Source of the DNA: Hericium rajendrae
Lineage: Eukaryota > Basidiomycota > Agaricomycetes > Russulales > Hericiaceae
DNA: 64,000 nucleotides
Assembly: GCA_033439255.1 (NCBI GenBank)
Contig: CM065882.1
Span: 2,294,001-2,358,000 of the forward strand
Direction: 5' to 3'
The position numbers and the translations under genes were made by a program. Every line of letters starts with the position of its first letter. The stretch's first letter is position 1. Under the pieces are notes generated by a model. The model made no database searches and was not told the origin of the DNA. It worked only from the letters and a program-made list of their open reading frames with translations. Below are positions 11,018 through 21,920 of this stretch, piece after piece.

Positions 11018-11338
11018 GCTATGTGGGGATAGCCATCACGAAGACCGGAAGAAGCGACCAATACCATGGGCGAGCTAAGCGCCCGACTGAAGAAGAGTGA
11101 TCACGTGTGCCACGATCTCAGATCTTCTTCCTTGTCTTGCGTTCGACGCGTCGCGTAATTCCGAATTTAATTCCAAACGCGACTGCTTCTCCGCATCCAG
11201 TCCCTCGAGACAACCTCGTTCTCAGCGTCAATCGCGCCAGTACGTTGTTGATCCATGTTGATGCCCTTTTGGGGCTAAATGAGCCTTGCTTGTTGATGGC
11301 CAGGCGTTGGAACTCACCCTTCTGTACTCCAATTCACC
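11018..11338. other. Divergent promoter region, acyltransferase / RMI1
   Basis: About 320 nt between two divergent starts. Nothing else is recognised; the forward frame across it runs into RMI1 exon 1 out of phase. Confidence 0.5.
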
Positions 11339-12972
11339 ATGGCGGTCCCTGCTCAGGTCGTACAATGGTTGCGTCATTCATACCCCAAGCCGACAGTCGA
11401 CCCGGTGCGTATATTATTAATCTAATGTATCATGTTTAATGGATAGCATACACTTCGACAGGAGTGGCTAGACGCGTGTTATGACTGGGTCTTGGAGGAG
11501 TACCAACTACAACCTCCGAACGATGTAGACGAGATCATCAAGCACGTCGATGCCCAACTTTTACAGTCCAACCTCGTAGATTCCATGGTCCACGGGACCG
11601 GTCTTCCGGCGAACATACCAAAGGACCAGAATAGCATGCTGACTGGCCCTCCGGTGCTGGTTGAGATCACCGCACTGACGGACATCGGGGTCAGCGCGTT
11701 CAGCCTCCAGAATACCCGACAAACGCGCATTGATAGGGCCGACCTCGCTGGACTAGCGGAGGAAGATGGCGGCGAGGACGATGGACCCGTGCCACGGTAC
11801 CCCAGAGGGATGTTGCGTTTCGAGATTAGCGATGGAGCCACTACTTTGGCTGCAATAGAGTACCGCAAAATCCCTGAACTCGAGCTCGGCGAGACTCCAT
11901 TGGGTTACAAGGTCGAGATTTACGCATTTATTCCCAATCGAAGCTAATTTCAGGCCATTCAGTTGCTTCTGAAGAACGTCCCCATCAAACGCGGCATCGC
12001 GTTCTTGGAACCCAAGAACGTCGAGCTCAAGGGATATCTAAACGAGGACCGTGACGCAAGAAGAGACAAAGACTTTGTCAGGAGTCTCCGCGTGAGGATG
12101 CTGTAAGGCTAATTCATTTCATCTTCATTGAGGTTTTATTGACAGGCTTCAAATCAGCGGGCCCAACGCCGTTCAGGACGACTCAGATGACGAGCAGCCA
12201 CCGCCTCCCCAGAACGAGCCAGTACGGGCCCAACCTTCGCGTGCCCAACCTCCGCCTGTCCAACCTCCGCAGCCACCCCAACCACCGGCGCCTGCTCGCA
12301 TCAATGGACGAGCACCACCCTCCACCGGACCACGTTCGCCGTTACGACAATTGTCGCGCTCGCCTTCGCCAGGCCCGTCTCGCCATGATGACGATGGCTC
12401 TCGCCGCCGCCGTATTCCAGCGCCTCCAGCTCAAACAATGGGCCCGCCGGCGTCCAGCGGCACGACACTTGTCCAGTCTTCCTATTTCCGGACGAACGGG
12501 ACAGGACACGTCCTCCGCTGCCAGCACATCCACAGTGGTCGGGCAGCGCCTTTTCTCGCCGACCAGAACCGTGCCGACTATGGAAATCGACACGGATGAA
12601 GAAGACCCCGAGCCACCTGCACGCGCGCCTGCCAACGAGCCTCCAATGGGCTCACAATTGCGGCCTATACCCATCGAGCCGAGCACGCAGTATTTCTTCG
12701 ACGATGATCCCATGGACGACCCCCGATTCCTGGAAGAACTGGATGGCGTCCTGGAATCACAGTCCCAGACTGCCGCTTCCCAGGAGCCAACAGCGCAGAA
12801 CGCCTCGACTTCTCAGACGCAGCCGCGAGTGAGGCAGCTGCAGCCCAGCATCTCCGTAATTAGCATTGACGACGACGAAGACGACAAAGAGAACGCACCT
12901 GTTCCGACGCGTCGTGTGCGTCCTAGGATTGCCCGGACATTTGATCCCGATGTTATTGATATTTCTGATTGA
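11339..12972 (+). CDS. RMI1: RMI1-like subunit of the RecQ helicase-topoisomerase III complex
   Basis: Recruits and stimulates Top3 with the Sgs1/BLM helicase in nuclear dissolution of recombination intermediates. Exons: 11339-11404, 11462-11911, 11954-12102, 12146-12470 and 12547-12972. The N-terminus VVQWLRHSYPKPTVDPEWLD and the OB-fold piece RYPRGMLRFEISDG with LLKNVPIKRGIAFLEPKNVE are typical of RMI1. Downstream is a low-complexity Pro/Gln/Arg region and a Ser/Asp-rich tail ending in FDPDVIDISD. The intron 11912-11953 is only 42 nt. The last intron (12471-12546, donor GTCCAG) is weak: it was chosen because the frame changes between SGTTL and RLFSPTRTVP and its length restores phase; a one-base indel is the alternative. 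Function call is firm, tail structure less so. Confidence 0.82.
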
Positions 12973-13134
12973 AGAGAGTACTATCACCCAGTCCTCACAT
13001 ACCATTTTATTCCCTTTCGTCCCTGGTATGATTTTTGTACGATTTGTCTATTTGATGAGTAATTACGCATAACACAAATACAAAGTACAAGCCATGTCCA
13101 GAACAGCATACACGCAGCAACGGAACAGTAGACA

Positions 13135-14106
13135 TTATCCGAGAATGACCGTCTTCTGTTTCTTCTTCTTCTTGGAATCCTTAGCGAAGGTGCGCCAGCT
13201 ACCTACACGCTGTTCTCTCGATTCTACAATAGCCAAAATTCAAGATTAGTTCACCATGCAGTGATGTAGGACTTACCCTCCCATTTCGCGTCGTCTTCGG
13301 CCTTCCGCTTTCTAGTAGCGACCTCTTCCTCCTTCTTCCGAGCCTCGAATCCTTCATTTGCCAAGTTCATCTTGACGGCCCTAGGACGCAGTCAGGACCG
13401 CACATGAACCGGCTAGTTAATAGGCACTCACTTCCGGCGTCTTAGCTCCTCCTCAATCAACATCTCCTTCGACTTGGCCCTGATCTGCTCCTTGAAAGAC
13501 GGCTTCAGCCCCGTCAGCTTCGGGCTGTCGTCCGGCGTCGTAACGGGGAGACCTAACGCCTTGAGCACGGTATAGCGCGCCTGCGTAATCGTCGCATCCA
13601 GATCCTCGCGTCGCGCCCTCTCCGACAGCTCGGACTCCGCCTATAACCAAGGTCAGATAATGCTACTATACACCACGACAAGACGATGGCGCACCTTCTT
13701 GAGGACATCGAACGCTTCTGGGGCACGGGGGTGGGGGGTCTTGTCAGGATGGATGACTGAAGTCAAACAACGTACGGGTCACAGATTCCGTCAGCTCAGA
13801 TATCCAGGGGCACATGCCGAGGTCGGTGCTCACATAGTGAGAGCTGTCGGTACTTCTTCTTCACGCCTTCTGGTGTTACGGACTGGTCTAAGTCTAAGAT
13901 ATCATAAGGACTGCACAACGTGTCAGTTCAAACAAAACTATGAAGGTAGGTCGGGTTACGTACTTGAGCTTGAATGCATTCAGGATGCGGTCCACTTCGA
14001 GCTCCCGCTGGAAAGCGGACGCCTCGCGGTTCAGCAGCTTCTCCAGGTCGGCATCCGAGATAACGGCATCTGCTGCACTTGACGACGCTTGTGGTTTCTC
14101 AGACAT
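13135..14106 (-). CDS. DNAJC8/Spf31-type spliceosome-associated J-protein
   Basis: J-domain protein of the DNAJC8/Spf31 family, found with spliceosomal complexes in the nucleus. ATG at 14106 gives MSEKPQASSSAADAV. Spliced exons read KLNPYDILDLDQSVTPEG, then KKKYRQLSLF and IHPDKTPHPRAPEAFDVLKK, so the HPD motif is intact. An adjoining Lys/Arg/Glu-rich coiled-coil region (EELRRRKAVKMNLANEGFEA) and a basic tail KDSKKKKKQKTVILG end the protein, as in DNAJC8. Several short introns with consensus ends interrupt it. Its 3' end faces the 3' end of RMI1, leaving only about 160 nt. Confidence 0.85.
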
Positions 14107-14671
14107 TGCAAACGCGACAAGACCTTGTGAAGCAACCTCGGCGACCGGTGTCAGTGAGCGGAGATGGTGTACTGTATGAGTATTGGAAGCAGCAGTGAAG
14201 CAGCCCGCCGGCAGCACTACAACGCTTTCCCACGGTCGCTGCTACCTTGTGCTTGGTCAGCCTCGGTGTACCAGCAAAGTTTGTCCACTGGATTCATGAC
14301 TCTCGTCTATACCTTCAATCCCTCGTCTATACCTTCAATCCCTCGTAGGTTCGAAATCAGTTTAAAATTGCTATCTATCGGAACGAATCAGACGGGATAC
14401 TAGGGCGGCAGCAGCGCCTTCTGAGCTTGTCGGTCGATGCCCGGATGACTGTTGTGCGAGCCTCGGCAGCATTTGCATCATTTCGACCATTTTGCAAAGT
14501 GCGTACGCATTGCAACTCTCGCCCGAAATTCTTTCTCCTATTCTCCTGCATATCAAGCTTCGAGGGGAGTTTGTCAGATAGGAAGCCTGCACGGTCGTCA
14601 GATCTTTCCACATGCAGCGGGCCATACAGTATCATCTAAAACTCACTCAATAATATTCCAAAGTCTTCACT
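14107..14671. other. Divergent intergenic region with a short tandem repeat
   Basis: About 565 nt between the J-protein start and the NmrA-like start. It contains a 20-nt tandem duplication (separate entry) and no recognisable gene. Confidence 0.45.
14302..14345. repeat. 20-nt tandem repeat, two perfect copies plus a stub
   Basis: The unit CTCGTCTATACCTTCAATCC occurs at 14302-14321 and 14322-14341 and is followed by CTCG. It is an intergenic microsatellite-scale duplication with no obvious function. Confidence 0.8.
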
Positions 14672-15757
14672 ATGTCTCAGAAACTCATCCTCGTCATTGG
14701 CGCTACCGGCGCCCAGGGCATCGCCGTTATTAACAGTCTCCTCGCCCCCGCTGCCGACGGGTCCCCTTCTCCGTCCGTGCCCTCACCCGTGATCCATCCA
14801 GCGGTCGTGCCACGGAACTCGCAGCCAAAGGCGTCGAAGTCGTTCAAGGTCAGCCCACACCTCCGCATCTTCATATCCACAGTTTTCTAAATAACCTATA
14901 TAACTATCTGTATAGGCAACACTGATCACCTTGCGATCGTGTCGAGCGCCCTTAAAGGCGTCTGGGGTGCTTGGGTCAATGCTGACACATTCTCAGTGGG
15001 CGAGGTGAAGGAGGTCTTCGCTGGATTGCGGATCTTCGAATTGGCTCACCAAGCGGGAGTGAGACACTACGTCTGGAGCAGTCTCGACTATATCTCGAAA
15101 GTTGGTGCATCGCCGCGCTCATAAAAGCAGCGTTCATCATGCTCATCTCGTTTCTAGATATCGGGATACAACGACTTGTATTGTTCTGAGCATCACGATG
15201 CCAAGGGGCGCGTCGCTGAGTTCATGCGGCTGTCGCCTTCCGTGGTCAGTGACACGACACTATCCTGACTGCCGTGACCACCGGCCCATGCATGGATATG
15301 ATAAACTCAGCAAGCCGTCCAAGGCCCTCCCTGGCGATGCCCCATACTCACAGCTCGCCTTCACTCATAAATCCTCTTCGGGCCCGCGGGTCAGCTCACC
15401 GACGGAACGTTCGTCTTCGCCTCTCCACTCACCAAAGGCCACATGCCGTTGATCGCTCTCAAGGACATGGGCTTCTGGGCGCGCTGGACGCTCGACAACC
15501 GCGAGGCCAGCTCGGGCAAGCGACTCGACGTTGCAAGCCAGATGGTGACCTGGAGCGACATTGTTGCCGCCTTCACGAAGGTCACGGGCAAGAAGGCAAT
15601 CTTTCAGCCTGTCACGCTCGATGAGTGGTTCTCGCATATTTAGAACTCGGATCGCCCACTGACGCACGACGGGATCAACTCGATGTCGTACAGGCGGAAT
15701 TTATCCGCCTGGTGGACGACATATGACCATGACCTCATAACAAGGGATATGGACTAA
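14672..15757 (+). pseudogene. NmrA-like NAD(P)-binding protein, broken frame
   Basis: NmrA-like family (short-chain-reductase fold, NADP-sensing or reductase-type). The start MSQKLILVIGATGAQGIAV carries the GxxGxxG Rossmann loop; later pieces read VRALTRDPSSGRATELAAKG, RIFELAHQAGVRHYVWSSLD, HHDAKGRVAEFM, VTTGPCMDM, LTDGTFVFASPLTKGHMPLI and ALKDMGFWARW, all in family order. They lie in different frames: a shift falls around 14763-14780 before VRALTRD, another around 15262-15268 before ILTAVTTGP, and a third shift or an intron is needed before LTDGT. EWFSHI is followed by an in-frame TAG (15641-15643) although family-like sequence (SMSYRRNLSAWW) continues to a TAA near 15757. Introns explain some joints but not all. 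Either a decayed gene or one hit by several sequence errors. Confidence 0.65.
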
Positions 15758-16838
15758 ACCCGAAGTGTGCACCCAGGGAGTCGTTCGGTGAAAATTGAAT
15801 AAGAGAGACCAACTAAAATGCAAGCATAAACGTGAATTTGTTGAAGGTTATAGAGGGTAACAAATTTTTCAAATGCCTCGTCTCGTCGCGTCCTCTTAAT
15901 CTCCGATTTTCCTCCCTCTTCTTTTTGCCTGTAAAGATACGCTTACCGATGGAGCTTTTCGATTCGAACTGTAGACTGAGCGATGTTAGTGGAATCGGAT
16001 TCGAAACCGTTGTGTAGGCGACGTCACTTCGCAGGCTATAGGCATCGGGAGATGCCGAACGAACTACAAGACCGTGCACTGCAGTCTCAGTGCCTCCGTC
16101 TCCAAATCTTCCGATGTACTCCCCTCACGCAGAATTTGAATCTATGTAGACTCTCTTTGAATGTGTTTTGAAATTGCTCGCACGATTTAGTGAACGACAA
16201 CTATGCACCATTGTCCTTATCTCTTGAGGAACATTGCTGATGGCAGACTGATGCCCGTGTAACTTCCTGTCCGAAGCATGGCCGCTGGAAAGAGTTACAA
16301 TCGGAGAACCGTTTTCTTACAGCGCGCATTGGGCATCTTGCGCAGTTGAGAACCATGGACGGAAGTGAGTCTTGCTGCGCTTTTTTCCGGCATCTCTTCT
16401 AACTCACATCTGATAACAGTCACGACGGACAAACCCCCTGCCATCTCCGCGTCTTCTTGTTCCATGTAGGGCTCAGTAATTCAATACGCCGCCATGGATA
16501 ATCGCGATTCTCGGCATGGTATACTGTTCTGAGCCCTCTATGTACCTCATTCCACCTTAGAGCCGATTTGCCCGAACTCGTTTCGGGAGGTGGTCTGCCC
16601 ACATGCCTTCAAAGAGACGCTCAAACTAGCTTCTCGAAGCGGACTGCGCACGTCGTAGGTTTGCACTTAACCTCGAGGCAGGCGATAACAAGTCCTTGCC
16701 TTTTAGACGACGATCTCGGTCTCTTGACTCGTGGCAGACATATCCCGCTTCCAAATGTCAGATTCACAGGCAAGTTCCTCCTCCAGAGCAACTTCTTCTT
16801 TGTTAAACCTCCACTACACGTAGCCCCCGGACTACAGC
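15758..16838. other. Intergenic, 1.1 kb
   Basis: Between the NmrA-like relic and the dynamin gene. Short open frames on both strands lack motifs and splice logic. It presumably contains the dynamin promoter. Confidence 0.4.
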
Positions 16839-19692
16839 ATGATCGTTGCAAGTACTGCTGTGGAAAGCGAATTCGAGCCGGCAATCGGATGTTCTGATCC
16901 TCTTCTCGCCGAGGAGCGAAGGCGACTCATGGATTCCATGAAGGCGCTGTATGGGACAGGGTATTGTGTGCTGTCGCATTGTCCGTAACTGTGTATTAAT
17001 GATATCTGTGTGCAACAGTATCCAATCAGACCTGGACGTACCAATGGTCGCCGTCATCGGCTCGCAGAGTTCAGGGAAATCGTCGTTGATCGAGGCCATC
17101 TCCGGAATAACCTTGCCGAGATCCGTTGGCACTTGCACGAGGTATGCAGATGTGTTGTTTCGATCTAACTGCTCACCAGATTTGCTGGACATGCCAGGTG
17201 CCCTATAGAATGTCACTTGTTTCGAACGTCTGAGCGCGAGCCATGGAGCTGTCGAGTGTCTTTGCGGTTTCTTACCGATCCTCAGGGCCTCCGTTATAGT
17301 CAGGCACGCAACGTGTCTTTCGGAGACATCATTGCCAACCCACTTCAAGTCGAGGAGAGAATCCGTCGCGCACAAGCTGCCATTCTAACTCCCGACGAAT
17401 CTCCGGAGAGCTTCTTAAACAAGAGTATTCGAGACCTCACACCTGCGGCGACATTCTCCGCAAATCTCATATCTTTGGACATCAGAGGGCCAAGTATTCA
17501 AGAGGAGCTCTCGTTCATTGACCTGCCAGGTAAGGTTCTCGATTCGCGTTTCCTGTGCCAAATTTCGAGCTGACCTTAGCCAATCGAACTCGTCGACGTC
17601 AGGTCTCATTCGAAATGTCGGGAGTTCGGGCAATGCTGGCGACATTACTCTCATCGAGAACCTGGTGAAATCGTACATAATAAGGCCCAGCTGCATCATT
17701 CTATTGACCATTGCCTGTGAAAGTAGGTGTCTAGGTTTTGTCTGAAATTATCATTAATTAATTGTCTCGATTTCACAGCCGACTTCGCCAACCAGGAGGG
17801 CTACACCATGGCGAGAACATATGACCCGGAAGGGGTCCGAACCATAGGTGAGTACATAACTGAATCGGATCTTTTCTCGAGATACCCATACAATGTCAGG
17901 TGTTCTGACCAAACCGGATCGCATCGACGCTGGCGGCGAAAGCCGATGGCTGTCTTTTATTCGGGGTGAAGAAGAACATCTTTCGAATGGATGGTTCTGC
18001 GTGAAACAACCGGATGCGCAGGGACTCATAAAAAACACGTCGTGGGAGGCCGCACGCAGCGAAGAGGCTGCATTCTTCTCCAAGAATGAAGCATGGTCGT
18101 CGCTGGAGGACCGCTACCACAATCGCCTGCAGACAAAGAATCTCTTCCGCAGTCTCAGCAATCTGCTTTCCAAAGTCATCAAGGATAGGTGCGGGCTCAG
18201 CCTTGAGTTGTAGCTTATTTGAGTGACTGAATTTCTATAGACTCCCTGATTTGAAGGCCGAAGTCAGGAATCTGCTTGACTCGACAGAATCTGAACTTCA
18301 CACACTCCCAAAGGCGAAGTCCAATGACGTAGTCAGTGATTTCCTCCGTCTGATCCTTTCGTTCTCGAGGGCGGTCAAAGATCATGTCTCGCCGCTCAAA
18401 GACGATGGATTATTACACAAAGTTAAATCCGAGAAAGGCCGTTTCAGAAAGGAAGTCCAATCAACTGCCCTTGATTTCCGGCCATGGCCCCGGGATGCAA
18501 AAGATGCCTTCAAGAAGCTTTCGCCTCCTGATTTTCTTGGCGATGACCATACTACTTTGTTCGGAATCTCGGTAGCTGTGATGCCTAAAGCTAGACGTGG
18601 TTCAGGTTCGTCCGAGATACTAGACGATGGGAAGGTCGTATTTCTCGACGAGGTTGCGGGGAAGGTATACAGGTGAGACCTAGTCAGTTGTTTGTTTGCA
18701 GTTATGCAAGCTCAATTCACTGTGTCATGTGCAGGGCAAGCTCACGTGAACTCTTCGACGGCTACCCCACTGAGGTTATGCAAGATTTTTCTCGTCGCTG
18801 CATCGATGAATGGAAAGCTCCGACGCTCCGGTTCATCGAACAAATTGCCGCGATGACCTGCAACGCCGTCCGCGAACTCGTTCAAGACCACTTCAAGCAT
18901 TATACGTCCGGAGGTATCCAAAAATGGGTTATGTAGGTTGCCTTTCTCGCTAATACCTTCAATCGTTGAGATAGCGCATGCAGAAATATGGTTGACGATC
19001 ATGTCAAGGCGTGTAAGGCAAAAGCTATCGAACACGTCGAGATGCTTCTCCTTGCTGAACACAGCATCGACACTGGCAATACTCAAGATTTCCGGCTGTA
19101 TAAGGACAAATTCCTGGCGTATTACAAGTCGCACCGCCAACAGGCAAGCGGAAGCACGTTTTTCAAGGAAATCGACTCGAAGCCGTACAATGCTAATGCA
19201 CCGTATCCGGCCAAGGCTGAATTTCAAGCCGGCATGGTGCAGGCCAAGGCAGCCTTTGCCAAGCTGGGTCTGCCGGAAGTGCAGCCCGCGGACTTTGCAA
19301 AGTTTATGTCTTCCGACCCGTCTGAGCCGATGCTGGAAATCATGGCCAGCGTGAGCGCGTATTTGCAAGGTAGCGTTGCCACTCCGCCTTTGCATCGAAT
19401 CGCCACTGAGGTTTAGTATGCAGTGGCATTCAAACGATTCACGGACTATGTTCCATTGATAGTAGATCATTGTCTTGTGTACACCTTGACAGACGACAGC
19501 CTCGGGGAGAAGTTAAAAGGAAAAATGAACCTCAGCGATCCCGCCACGTCGGCCCGCTGCAATTCTCTCCTTCAGGAACCACCGCTCCTGGCAGAGACGC
19601 GTGCGCGTCTGGAAAGCCAGCTGACCCGGTTGAAGGTTGCACGGCAAGAGCTGTTCAGGGAGGAAGAAGATGTGTCCGATTTGTTCTCATAG
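16839..19692 (+). CDS. Dynamin-superfamily GTPase, Mx/Vps1-like
   Basis: Large GTPase that assembles on membranes for fission or tubulation. The ATG at 16839 opens [17 protein letters not shown] and splices to [20 protein letters not shown] (G1). G2 is the threonine of VGTCTRCPIEC, reconstituted across an intron; G3 is DLPGLIRNVG, split by an intron after LPG; G4 is [10 protein letters not shown]. The stalk follows ([20 protein letters not shown] onward) and the C-terminus [20 protein letters not shown] with LEEP-like continuation is a GTPase effector domain, ending EEDVSDLFS. No pleckstrin-homology or proline-rich domain is seen, as in Mx/Vps1-type proteins. About ten introns have consensus ends, including GTAGGT...GCAG at about 18933-18983 needed to avoid a TAG. 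The gene is intact; the exact subfamily (vacuolar Vps1 versus basidiomycete Mx-like paralogue) is unclear. Confidence 0.88.
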
Positions 19693-20092
19693 AGAGGGGA
19701 GATGTTTGTATCATGGTACCGGACGGAGGCTTCGTCCCATATAGCCCTTTGTATCTTTCGCATTTTCTGATGTGCTGCTGTACGATAGCCTCGACGATTC
19801 CTGGACTTTTACTACTATCATCCTGTGTACCTTAGTGTTGTTGTCTCACTAGAAGACACGACTGATAAGAAAGAAGGCATACTGAATAATATTTATGCTC
19901 AGTAGCTTGAGTCGTCGTTTCGCACGGGCGCACCAACTGACGACGCTGATGCGCACAGTACTGCACGGCAACCAGATTCATCCTGACACATCCAACTGTC
20001 CTCGGATTCCGTGCCACTCATTCCTTTGACTTGCGAGCCATATCCTTCGAGAATACTTAACGTCTAACATCCTTGCCGATAGGCTTTTGACG
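19693..20092. other. Intergenic, 400 nt
   Basis: Dynamin 3' flank and F-box gene promoter. Nothing else is seen. Confidence 0.4.
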
Positions 20093-21236
20093 ATGGTTAA
20101 CGCGCTGCCACTTGAGCTTATTGTCAAGATCATAGAACTTCTGTTCCACCTTTCGGATGGCAGAACCGACTTGAAGACGTTGTCTGCATGTTCCCTCGTT
20201 TGCAAGCAGTGGTCCGGTCTCGCACATCCGCTACTCCTCCACCGTTTCATCGCTGGAGACGTGGTCATTTCTGAAGGACGTATATGGCACCACCCCTTCG
20301 ATGCAGCGACCTCATTTCTACGGGCCCGGGGCAATCCAGGCGCTCACGTCCGATCCGTCCACCTGAATATCACGTCGGACGAGTCGTCATTCACGGCATT
20401 CGTCTCCATCCTCTTGCATTGTCCTCACGTCTATCAGCTAACCCTTGAGGGCTCATTGCCCGGATTCAACGAATCTGGTCAAATACAGCAGCTTGCTGCC
20501 CTGCCTGTGCGAGTTCGGGTGTTGGAAGTAGCTTGTAGCAGTCTGATATCCCCGGTACTAGACCAGCTTCTTGAAGTTTTGGCCCGGCATCTAATTCCTC
20601 CACATTCACACAGGGACTTTCACCCCGCCTCCCAAGGAGCGTCCTTCGTTCACCTTGTATGAATTCAACACATGGCGTCGCCTGCCCCTGGATGTCTTCC
20701 ATTGGCTTCTTCCTCCTCTTCAAGGGGAAAAGCATAACGCAGACCTTCGCATCCTCGATTTCTGGGATCCTCCAACTAACGAAATGTACAATGTCATCGC
20801 AGAGTACGCACCACATGTGCGCTCGCTCCGGCTCTCGCACCCTCCGTTGAATGGCTTTATGGACCATTTCACTGCGCTCGAGGAATTCGTCATGCGGACC
20901 TCTCCCAATCACTTCCCGATGAGGCCGCTGTCCTTGCCACCAACAATCCAGCACCTGCCTCTCCACAAATTTATCATCGCCCGCAGGTTTTCTGAGTATC
21001 TGCGCCTCACGATCGACGCAGTCAGATCGCTGCCACGCCTGCGGCTTGTCACGGTCAATCAGCCGATAACACAGGCCAGTGATTACGGGGATTTGATTCA
21101 ATTGTGCGAGGAGATGGGTATCGAGATGAATGTTGATCCGGCTGTGACATACTTAGTGGGTTGTCAATCAAATTTCCCTCGAAACCGACAAAATGTAACT
21201 GAATACCGTACAGTCCGAATGCCTCGTTCGCGTTGA
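20093..21236 (+). CDS. F-box protein with LRR-like C-terminus
   Basis: Opens with a F-box: MVNALPLELIVKIIELLFHL, then LKTLSACSLVCKQWSGLAHP, the standard pattern for binding Skp1 in SCF ubiquitin ligases. The rest has repeated leucine-rich strands (HVRSVHLNI, HVRSLRLSHPPLNGF, LEEFVMR, RLRLVTVN) typical of the very large basidiomycete F-box family, whose targets are unknown. The first frame ends near 20660 and the downstream frame begins around 20614, so an intron is required; the best phase-compatible choice is about 20535-20613, though its donor (GTAGCA) is poor and an indel is possible. The ATG at 20093 was used since nothing upstream fits. The stop is at 21234-21236. Confidence 0.7.
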
Positions 21237-21423
21237 ACATTTTCCGCGTCTTCACACAATGGAGAACCTCTATCGTATGAATCCAATGTCCGCCATTTGA
21301 TATTTGAGAGACGTACCTTCGTCTGTCATGACTAGGATAATCTTCGTAGATGAATCTGCTATGGGGTGTGCATAGAATAAAAAGGAGGTAGAATAAAAAG
21401 GATCTTGGCCGGAAGAAAAATTT

Positions 21424-21514
21424 GCCCATTGGCTGGATTGAACAACCGACCTCACCATGCAGATGATTTCACTGGAAATACGAGTGGCGCGCTCTACCAC
21501 TGAGCTAAACGGGC
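21424..21514 (-). tRNA. tRNA-Thr(CGU) with 20-nt intron
   Basis: Reverse-strand cloverleaf: acceptor GCCCGTT pairs with AATGGGC (one G-U), D arm GCTC-AGTGGTA-GAGC, anticodon stem CGCCA/TGGTG with loop CTCGTA-A giving anticodon CGU, and T arm GGTTG-TTCAATC-CAGCC. The intron occupies 21459-21478, one base 3' of the anticodon, the canonical position for splicing-endonuclease cleavage. A second copy at 62923-63025 shares the body but not the intron. Confidence 0.9.
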
Positions 21515-21920
21515 CATATGATTTCTTTCATACGGAATAATACATGTCCACTTATTAACCAAAACTTCTGATACATTCAGCTTGCTCACGGACGTGTTCT
21601 CGTCTAGTCGCTCTCTTCCTCCGGCCTCGAATTCGGTTTGTGCCCATCGTACCGTTTCTTGACATACACTAACTGACTCTTCTTTGTCCAAAAGCTGTCC
21701 CCCATCGCGCGCAGCTTTGGCTCAGACTACGTAGGCATATCGCTTGGCTGCACGTCTCGAGTCGGGCCTACACGTATGTCTACATCCCATCCCTCGACTC
21801 TCCAAAGCATGGATGCACCTCACGCTCACGTTCTATTCAGTTTAGGAGATTTATTCGATTCTTCGGCCCAGCGCCTCCATTTTAATCTACCCCCTCCTTA
21901 ATACAGTCCAGCTGCACATA
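21515..21920. other. Intergenic, 405 nt
   Basis: Lies between the tRNA and TIM50 and should hold the TIM50 promoter. No other feature is seen. Confidence 0.4.

Noticed and set aside
12351-12599. Separate small gene inside RMI1
   Set aside because: It is the RMI1 exon 4 frame running past the last intron; the upstream residues continue from the RMI1 OB-fold exons.
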